From Lindgomyces ingoldianus (lineage: Eukaryota > Ascomycota > Dothideomycetes > Pleosporales > Lindgomycetaceae), in contig NW_022985189.1 in assembly GCF_010093535.1 (NCBI RefSeq), positions 192,432-256,431 of the forward strand: 64,000 nt of DNA, written 5' to 3'. The notes under the pieces are model-generated. The model was given only the letters and a program-made list of their open reading frames with translations. It made no database searches and was not told the origin of the DNA. Within the stretch, counting starts at the first letter, position 1. The number at the start of each line of letters is the position of its first letter. Below are positions 56,866-64,000 of the stretch, piece by piece. Both the position numbers and the translations under genes were made by a program.

Positions 56866-57146
56866 TGTAGGAAAGTGTTTACTTGAGAGCAGCCGGGTTT
56901 CAACAAGTTAGGGTTTGAGGTGTTTCGCACGGAGGGGAGAGGGGAGAGGGTAAGGCTGAGGGGTGAATGGCAGAGATCCCTGAATCGCTCGCGTGTTGCG
57001 GGGCAGATTCGGTGAAACGCACGCCTGTCTTGACTCGCGGCAACCACATCTTCTCCACGCTCCGTTCTCCGTTCTGGAAACAGTCTCCTTCATGCAACTA
57101 GCTATTCAGTAGCCCTCTCACCTAGCCACCTCCTGAAACTCTCTTG
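56866..57146. promoter_or_regulatory. Divergent promoter GMF / molybdopterin-binding gene
   Basis: 281 bp between divergent start codons. It contains G/A-rich sequence at 56925-56970 (GGAGGGGAGAGGGGAGAGGG). No specific factor site recognised. Confidence 0.5.
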
Positions 57147-58319
57147 ATGTTCAGCAGACTCAATCAGGTAGTCAGACACCTCTCGCGCCCTCTGCCGAAC
57201 TTTGCCCACGTCTCTGCAGCGAATCCCTGGGCCTCGTCCATTTCGTCATCAGTCATGGCGGCCGCGACTTCGATGCAGAATAGGGGGCTCATTCACACCG
57301 CTGCATGTCTGATTATCGGAGACGAGGTTTTGGGGGGAAAGGTACGTTTTAATTGACTTCGTGTTACATTAAATGTTCGGGAAGCTAATGCGCGCCTCTG
57401 AAAGACAACCGATACGAACTCGGTATGATTCACCTTCTGGAGTCCAGCTTGGCCTCAGCTCCTGACTTGACTAGGCCTACTTTGCCAAATTTTGCTTCTC
57501 CCTAGGCATTAATTTGAGGAGGATAGAAGTCATTGCTGACGATGAAGACGAGATTGTCGAAGCAGCGCGTAGGATGTCAAAGAACTACGACCTAGTGGTG
57601 ACATCGGGTGGAATTGGTCCAACGTATGTCTGTAATGCTGTACTCCATCCTCGCTGACGCCGACGCCGTTGCCCAGACACGACGACATCACCTACCAGTC
57701 GATAGCCAAAGCGTTCAACTTGCCGTTAAAACTGCATGGCGATGCCTTTGAGCGCATGAAGCGACTGTCGAAACCGCACCCATCACAACCAAACTTTGAC
57801 TGGAACACCCCCTCGGCCGCACTTACCGCAAAGAAGCGTATGGTAGAGCTTCCGTTAGATGATTCGCGGCCATATGACGAGCAGGTGATTTTCGTCAAGG
57901 ACACTCTATGGGTGCCAATTAGTTGCGTAAATGGCAATATCCACATACTGCCTGGCGTCCCGAGTTTGTTCCAAAGCATGTTGGATGGACTGAAGCCACT
58001 CCTTCTGCCCAGATTGACTGATCCAGAGGGCAGAGGGGTCCATCGAATCCTAATCTCAACTCCCATGGCCGAAAGTGCTATTGCTGAATACCTGACACAG
58101 CTGGCCGCCAAGACCGAGCTCAAAGGGGTCAAAATAGGCAGCTACCCAAGATGGGGCAAGGAGCACAACACAGTCACGCTTGTCGGCAGAGACGTCGAAT
58201 ATATGGAGTCTCTGATCCCGGAAGTGGAGGAGGCGGTTCAGGGGCGGCGGGTATTGGTGGAAGGGGAAGATGACAGCCCCGAGCAAGACGCAGAGGCAGG
58301 CAAACTCGCGTCCGGCTGA
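57147..58319 (+). CDS. Molybdopterin-binding (MoCF_biosynth) domain protein, CinA/FAD-synthase-like
   Basis: Four exons (57147-57341, 57405-57422, 57475-57623, 57677-58319) give 334 residues. After a Ser/Arg-rich leader resembling a mitochondrial targeting signal (MFSRLNQVVRHLSRPLP), the domain starts AACLIIGDEVLGGKTTDTNS and continues RRIEVIADDEDEIVEAARRM. It includes the signature VVTSGGIGPTHDDITYQSI and later HILPGVPSLFQSML. This matches the stand-alone MoCF_biosynth domain proteins of fungi, related to CinA and to the N-terminal half of eukaryotic FAD synthases (family knowledge). The actual reaction is not established. Exon 2 is only 18 nt (TTDTNS). All junctions are in phase with GT-AG ends. 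Confidence 0.88.
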
Positions 58320-59571
58320 ACGGACAGCCATGGCTCAGTCCTTATCTTGCGGGTTGCAACTGTAAATATAGGGAGTGTTGGACCAGGAGAAGACATGTCG
58401 TCAAAATAGAATAGGGTCGGACGCTGGACGAGGCCCCAGAATAGACGTCAGCGTGCTGCGAGGGCCTTCGAGAAGGGCTGCAGAATGTGTCCTGGCGCTC
58501 GCCAATTAAGCGCGCCGAGCCAATTTGTGCGACGATAACAGAACGATATGGCGATAATGCAGGTGATTGTTTTTTCGAATACAATAGTGACCTGTCAACG
58601 CGCTCCCGCCCGCCTCTCGTGGCCGGAAGAACAAACCTCTCTTTCGCGTGTGGCCCTCGTGGCAGGCTGTGAATCGAGTGGGCGCAAGGGCGTCCTGGAA
58701 ACGGCGGTTCTACAAGACGCATGCATCCGCAGAACCCCCCCGGTGAAACTGACCTGGGCAACGTCTGCCGTGTGGTACCTTGGGATCCGCTTTTGCGCCG
58801 TCGCGCCCGCATGAGGAGCCCAGTCATGTGAAATGTGGACTATGGACTGTGGCATGCGGCATGTGGAATGTCGAGATGTGAAATGGAGAAAGCCAGGAAA
58901 AAGAGGAGTCCGGCCACATCATGCCCGGCGCCCACCGTTGACCGTCTGCAGGGCGTGCCACAGGCAGTCGGTGGGTGTGCTTTAACCGCACGACGGGGCA
59001 GGCCAGTGGGTTTCTTTTGCGAGGACCAGCCTCAGGGCGAAGGCAGCGCTGATCTCGCGGGTGCAGCAGCTGCAAGGCCGTGTTGCAGGGGGGCACGGGC
59101 GACTTGTTCCTCGCTGTTCGTGGGTGCATCCTTTTTCGCTCAAGCATTGCGGCCGCAGTGTTCACCCTCTGCACAGGCGCTAACAGGCCCCGTCACTACG
59201 AATCAGCTGCCTGCGCTCGTGAACTGAACCTGCTGCAGTGCTCAGTGTTGCATCCTCTCAAGACTCTCTCCAACACCACCGAGCTAACGTTAATTCTCCC
59301 ATCCTCCCCTCCGTCGAGCACATTCCCGTCCCCCTCGTCAATTGCTCCGTGCTGCCCCTTCTTGTCCTACTACCCTCCGCTCCTTTCACGCCTCGTTCCC
59401 TCCCTTGGTCGCCGCCGCCGAGTGCGAAGCCTGGCTCCGCTCGTTTCCCGCCTCCTCATTTGACCGAAGAGCTCGGCTTCCTGGGGTCACCAAGCGCCCG
59501 ACGCTGCGAGTTTAAACCATCGCTTTTTCCCTCAGGACGCTTCCTCCTGGCCCCTTCCCCACACATCCACA
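58320..59571. other. RAS upstream region
   Basis: 1.25 kb between the molybdopterin-domain gene and RAS. 58835-58885 holds a loose repeat of ATGTGRAATG/GCATG words. 59270-59470 is a strong C/T-rich tract, probably the core promoter or leader of RAS, as is common in front of highly expressed fungal genes (inference). The overlapping ORFs here show no domain. Confidence 0.45.
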
Positions 59572-60400
59572 ATGGCTTCAAAGGTGCGTGTCGGACTCGT
59601 CCCCGCTGCCTGCCCTGGCAAATGCTGACCCCAGTGCGTCTGCGCAGTTCCTCCGAGAGTATAAGCTCGTGGTAGTTGGCGGCGGTGGTGTAGGAAAGTC
59701 GTGCTTGACCATCCAGCTCATCCAATCCCACTTCGTCGACGAGTATGATCCAACCATCGAGGGTGAGTCCCCGGTCTCCCGCTGTACGCTGCTATTCCAG
59801 CATTGGGCTAACAGCGTCGCCTCTGCAGATTCCTACCGTAAGCAGTGTGTCATTGACGACGAGGTCGCCCTTCTCGATGTGCTCGATACGGCAGGCCAGG
59901 AGGAGTACTCGGCGATGCGGGAACAGTATATGCGGACTGGCGAGGGTTTCCTGCTCGTCTACTCGATAACGGACAGGCAGAGCTTCGAAGAAATCATGAC
60001 GTTCCAGCAGCAGATTCTACGGGTCAAGGACAAGGACTACTTCCCCATGATTGTCGTGGGCAACAAGTGCGATCTCGAGGGAGAGAGACAGGTGTCAACA
60101 CAGGGTGTGTTCTATCATTGCCGCCATGTTGTCGCTATTGTGGCATGCTAACCGCTTCGGCTACCAGAGGGCCAGAATCTAGCACGACAATTCGGCTGCA
60201 AATTCATCGAGACGTCAGCCAAGTCACGCATCAACGTCGACAACGCCTTCTACGATATCGTACGGGAAATCCGCAGGTACAACAAGGACATGTCACAATA
60301 CACGGGCGCCCCGGCGGGCGGTCCCCCCAACGGAATGTCGAAGATGGGTGTAGACGAAGATCACGAAAAGAAGGGCTGCTGCGGGTGTGTGGTCATGTAG
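59572..60400 (+). CDS. RAS1: Ras small GTPase
   Basis: Four exons (59572-59583, 59648-59762, 59829-60104, 60168-60400) give 211 residues. Motifs: P-loop GGGGVGKS (residues 15-22), switch [33 protein letters not shown] (G3 and switch II), NKCD (G4), ETSAK (G5). The hypervariable tail contains [15 protein letters not shown] and ends [10 protein letters not shown], so CVVM is the CaaX box for farnesylation, with upstream cysteines available for palmitoylation (family knowledge). The four-residue first exon (MASK) is typical of filamentous-fungal ras genes. It signals growth and morphogenesis through adenylyl cyclase and MAP-kinase routes (family knowledge). The sequence looks intact. Confidence 0.95.
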
Positions 60401-63109
60401 GAGGGTTATCGGACAAGAGTGGTAGTTGTTGCGCGCACATTGTCTACGTTGGGAGAAGAGCAAGACGAAGAAAGATACCTGTCATTGTTTGGTGCCATCA
60501 CATCTCGGAAGACGCATGTTGACGTTTTCCTCCGTGGGGCAAAAGAGGCAGACCTTCGATACCTTTAGCACTTTTGCTGTCAGCTTTTAGCTTCTCTTCG
60601 CGGGTTGGTTTTGGGCCCGTCGTTCCCTTCTCCGAACACTTTGGGTTCGCATCACTTGTCTGGGGCTTTCGGTGTTGAACAACGGGTTTCTTCTTTCTAC
60701 TACATGGCGCGTCCTCCAGATCATAAGGTTCCCCCACTATTTTTCCTTGTTGGAATCCAAACCTTTCTTATTTTACATGGCCGCCGCTTTTGGACCGCCT
60801 CGACTCTACTAGACTCATCTCATGTCATAGCATTTGGTAATCTGTGTTTTCTTTTACGACTCTGCTCCAGAGCGCCAGCTCAGAAGATGGCCATGATAGG
60901 TAAGACGTGGCGTGAGTATCCTCTAGATTTCCGAAAATGGATTACTCGCGTCTGTTCGCTTCTTTTAACCTTTCTATGAAAATAATTCAACGTCATCCCC
61001 CATCCCGTCTCTTGCCGACTCTCACGCGATGTACTTCTATCCCTAGAGTACATAGCTCGTTCTCGCTGGGTGCGGCAAAACTCTAGGCTGCCCGTCGTTG
61101 CTGCTCGTCGCCCCGCTTCCTTCGATCCATTGCTGCGGTCCCAATGCAGCGCGCGGGCTGCCTCAAGCCAACCACCCACAGCCGCAGTTCGTAACTTGCC
61201 CCAAAGATCCACCATCATCAACATGAAGCTTGTCTGGCTGCGTGGACACGCTGGAGCTTGCACACTCACGGCCAAGATACCCGTTTGGAGCTACCTTCCT
61301 CACCGTCCTATGTGCAATGCATGGTCGTTCCAGTGACGCCATCTGAAAGAGAGGCAACGACTTCACCTGGCACACACTGACAGTCGGGACAAGCCACCAA
61401 CGGCATTCTGACCAGCTGTCCGGAACGTGAACCACGTTTCTCAGTGTGCGCGATGGCCGCCGGACTGGTGGGGTTAGAGTAGTGTGGCTTAATAAGCTCG
61501 ATGCTGATGCTCTCTTTCGGATTCCGCTACGATGGAAGTGGGTTGGGGGATGCAAGCCTTACGGAACATCGCCATTATCAGCCCATCATTAACGATAACA
61601 CGTCGAGTTGAGGAGCGAGATAGCCCCACCGCGGACTCTGCGTTGTACGCCTCTTGCCTTCATCTACGCATCTACATACTAACTCCAATTCCGCCTACCG
61701 TATTTGGACCCTCCCCTCCTCTCGACCCCACCAATGGACTCTGGAAACCCATCCAAGGCCTGTCTACTGCAGTCCCAATCTCCTGGAACACCTACCCTAT
61801 CCATTTTCTCCGTCTCTGGTTCTGCTGGCCTTTTCATTTAGGCTATTTTAGGAAAGACGACCGAATTACTGTGCATTGCACTGCGCCGCACCTTCTTACC
61901 TGGAGTAAGAACTCCAGCGCGAGTTCATATAGCTATGCGCTGTTTTTTCTTGGAGGTGGCGTTGGAGTCCGGCAATATATTGACTGAGGCACAGGTCTGC
62001 ACACCCCTGTTTTCTTTTTTTTTGGGGGGGGGCAGGGGAATTGATGGACGAGCTCTACTTTATTAAAGGCCGTTTCTGCGGCCGCTTCGTTCTGGCCCCA
62101 CCGCAACGGTAAAAAAGGTCAAGATTTCTCGTGCAGAAAAATTAACACCAGCAAATGGCGACTCGGGAATGGGGGAATTGGATAAATCGCTGAGGGGCTG
62201 TCGATGGTGATTCGAGGGTTGAAGGGATGGAGGGTGTGGATTACCCCATCCGTGCGCGGGCAGCCTAAATCTTTACGCAGCGAGCGTGCGTTTGATCTTC
62301 CGTACCGAGCCTACCGGGTTTGAGATCGAGGGGCAGATAGGTGAAATGGGAATAGCTGTTTTGGAATTTATGAGGGTGGTTATTGCGATCTACAGCATAT
62401 CTAGGTAGTGTTGAGGAAGGTCACTAGTTTCGTGAACCGCTTGCTCGAATTCGAGAACATGTCGAGAGGATGTAGGCCTCTGTCTTATTTCGGATCATGC
62501 TATATTCGTCACTCGTGGTATAATCCCGCACCCGATACTTTTTCTCGTCGAGACGCAAACGTCGATTTAAGTTTGGGGACAAGCGGTACAGCGGTTCACA
62601 CGTCGTCGACGCTCCTCACCTCCTGCATCGACGCGTTGAACCAGACCTATAGGATACTCCCATTATGCATGAGCGTGCCTTGCACTAGTCCTGCACTTCG
62701 CAGATGTTTGCATATAGTCCGTCTATCACTCCAGCCTATAAAAACCATCTCCTGCACCGAGCGGAAACTCGGGAGCGGGAAGGATGGCTATCGGTGAGTG
62801 GAAAAAAGGTTCGGCTCGACCCTCTCCTCTCGTCTGCTCTCCCCTCCAGCCTCCCGCCCCCCATTCCTCCACTCCAGCTTGATTGATCAGAATCACCCTT
62901 TCGAAACGCGCTCGGCGTACTCGCCGAAGCCATGAAACAGTATCACAGTTTGAAGCTGCAAGAAAAACGCGCGTATTCAGCGAGGCAATTATCATTTACT
63001 GGAGGAGCTGCAGATGTCTGTAATAGACCCTAGATCCTGGCTGCTTTTATCGGTGAGAAGTGTGAGTTTGTAGCCGTTCGGCTTTTGACACCGATCACCA
63101 ATGACAGTT

Positions 63110-63132
63110 GATGGATGGATGGATGGATGGAT
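63110..63132. repeat. 4-bp tandem repeat (GATG)n
   Basis: Five full GATG units plus a partial one, in non-coding sequence. Confidence 0.95.
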
Positions 63133-63395
63133 TGGAGGAGGATAACGTGGCAGCCTCCCGCAGGGTTCGTCTTACGTGGGTGATAGGAAGGAAGGGAATT
63201 TGTGAGATCTGCACTCAGTGAACATATTGCCGGACGCAGGAGATAGGAGATTTTGATGGGATTGGGGGGAATATGACGTGCAGCAGACCTCGTGGTTTTG
63301 ATGTTGAATGTCTCGGATATTTTTGGGGATCGTAAATATTGAGAAAAGTTCGAGATAGATGAGGGTGGTTGATTTCGTGACCGTTTTCGTGAAGG

Positions 63396-63743
63396 TCAAG
63401 ATGGGGACATCGGAAACGACCATTCACAATAGACCACACCCACCCAACGCTGCAGCGGAGGTCCTGAGAAGATATCCTTGTAGCTCTCCCTTAATGCCTT
63501 GAAACAGGCAGGAACGCCCTTCCTAAATTGGCCAATACACCATCCGGACTCCTCCCCCTGGATCTGCCTAGTCAAGTCACGAACCTGCCCGAGAATACCT
63601 TCCCTCTGACAAGTCTCCACCCAGCTCAGGAAGGACACTATTTTACAGTCATCTGTCAGCACTGTAATAATCTCATCTAAGAGCGGAATACCCCATCGAA
63701 TAATCCTAGGGTCGGCGCTGTTTACCACGCGACATATCATCAC
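63396..63743 (-). CDS. Hypothetical protein, doubtful
   Basis: A 115-codon frame with balanced, protein-like composition (WGIPLLDEIITVLTDDCKIV, QVRDLTRQIQGEESGWCIGQ). Upstream on the same strand, other frames to the window edge also look weakly coding (TIPSNITPTNLQYILHPALR), so this may be a later exon of a gene starting beyond 64000, or a relic. Family not recognised. Confidence 0.25.
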   Translation of the reverse strand: MMICRVVNSADPRIIRWGIPLLDEIITVLTDDCKIVSFLSWVETCQREGILGQVRDLTRQIQGEESGWCIGQFRKGVPACFKALRESYKDIFSGPPLQRWVGVVYCEWSFPMSPS

Positions 63744-64000
63744 GATCCAACGTCAGCACCATGGATGATGGCCAGCCAAACCACGGGTACGGGTCGGCTC
63801 GTGTAGATGACGTTCGACGGGAGGGGGATGGCGTTCCAGGTGTGGCTGATGAGGTAAGATGTTTCTTATCTCGTGCGCAGGGCTGGGTGAAGGATGTATT
63901 GCAGGTTTGTGGGCGTAATATTGGAGGGGATGGTTGGGCCAGGCCAAGGATTAGATGCAGTTTCCGTTGCAGGTTGAAAGTCTCCGAATAAGAGCTGATG

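Larger units (their letters stand above)
60401..64000. other. 3.6-kb region after RAS
   Basis: 60401 to about 60900 is the probable RAS 3' UTR. Further on, 61640-61850 is C/T-rich and 62015-62035 has a T/G homopolymer run. No gene can be supported except the weak frame at 63396-63743 (-). A short plus-strand frame from 63762 (MDDGQPNHGYGSARVDDVRR) could begin a gene running off the right edge, but it meets a stop at 63991. Confidence 0.4.

Noticed and set aside
62408..62797. 129-codon plus-strand ORF after RAS
   Set aside because: No recognisable domain, Ser/Cys/Thr-rich random composition, and no supporting splice or promoter context.
1..64000. CRISPR arrays, bacterial operons or rRNA genes
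   Set aside because: No regularly spaced direct repeats, no ribosomal RNA-like conserved cores, and spliced eukaryotic genes throughout.

Overview
The window is nuclear DNA of a filamentous ascomycete (Pezizomycotina). The evidence is compact protein genes with short, mostly 50-170 nt, GT-AG introns carrying CTAAC/CTGAC-type branch sites, fungal orthologues throughout (Rio2, Rpn1, U2 A', Fip1, Nup49, Lst4, Iml1, GMF, Ras), an RTA1-family membrane protein, and decayed AT-rich stretches with transposon relics. All gene models below were assembled by eye from reading frames, splice signals and remembered family motifs. No database search was run.

Layout. 1-7.9 kb is gene-dense: the 3' part of an RBMS/Msa1-like two-RRM RNA-binding protein (+), the ribosome-biogenesis kinase RIO2 (-), and the proteasome base subunit RPN1 (+). 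RIO2 and RPN1 share a 358-bp divergent promoter. 8-16.6 kb is gene-poor. It holds a broken gene, one copy of a hAT-like non-autonomous element, a hypothetical PY-motif protein and scattered coding relics. 16.6-25.8 kb holds an atypical SDR-like NAD(P)-binding protein (+), a decayed gene (-), the U2 snRNP A' protein LEA1 (+), FIP1 (-) with an unusual in-frame N-terminal extension, and the FG nucleoporin NUP49 (+) divergent from it. 25.8-30.6 kb shows no convincing gene. 30.6-33.8 kb holds an RTA1-like membrane protein (+) and a glutathionyl-hydroquinone-reductase-type GST (-).

35-49 kb is dominated by two large minus-strand genes, LST4 (FNIP-like) and IML1 (DEPDC5-like). Both belong to the Rag/Gtr GTPase branch of amino-acid signalling to TORC1. 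49.7-55.5 kb is a decayed AT-rich block with the second copy of the hAT-like element, an arylsulfatase pseudogene and an actin-family pseudogene. 56.1-60.4 kb holds GMF/AIM7 (-), a molybdopterin-binding-domain protein (+) and a RAS GTPase (+). The last 3.6 kb shows only weak ORFs and a microsatellite.

Functionally the intact genes are mostly housekeeping: RNA binding, splicing and polyadenylation, nuclear pore, ribosome assembly, proteasome, nutrient signalling and the actin cytoskeleton. Points most worth a second look are the FIP1 N-terminal fusion, two GC-AG introns (one directly after a start ATG), the paired TIR elements with possible RIP-type decay, the actin-like pseudogene, the LST4-IML1 neighbourhood, and repeat-aligned introns in NUP49.
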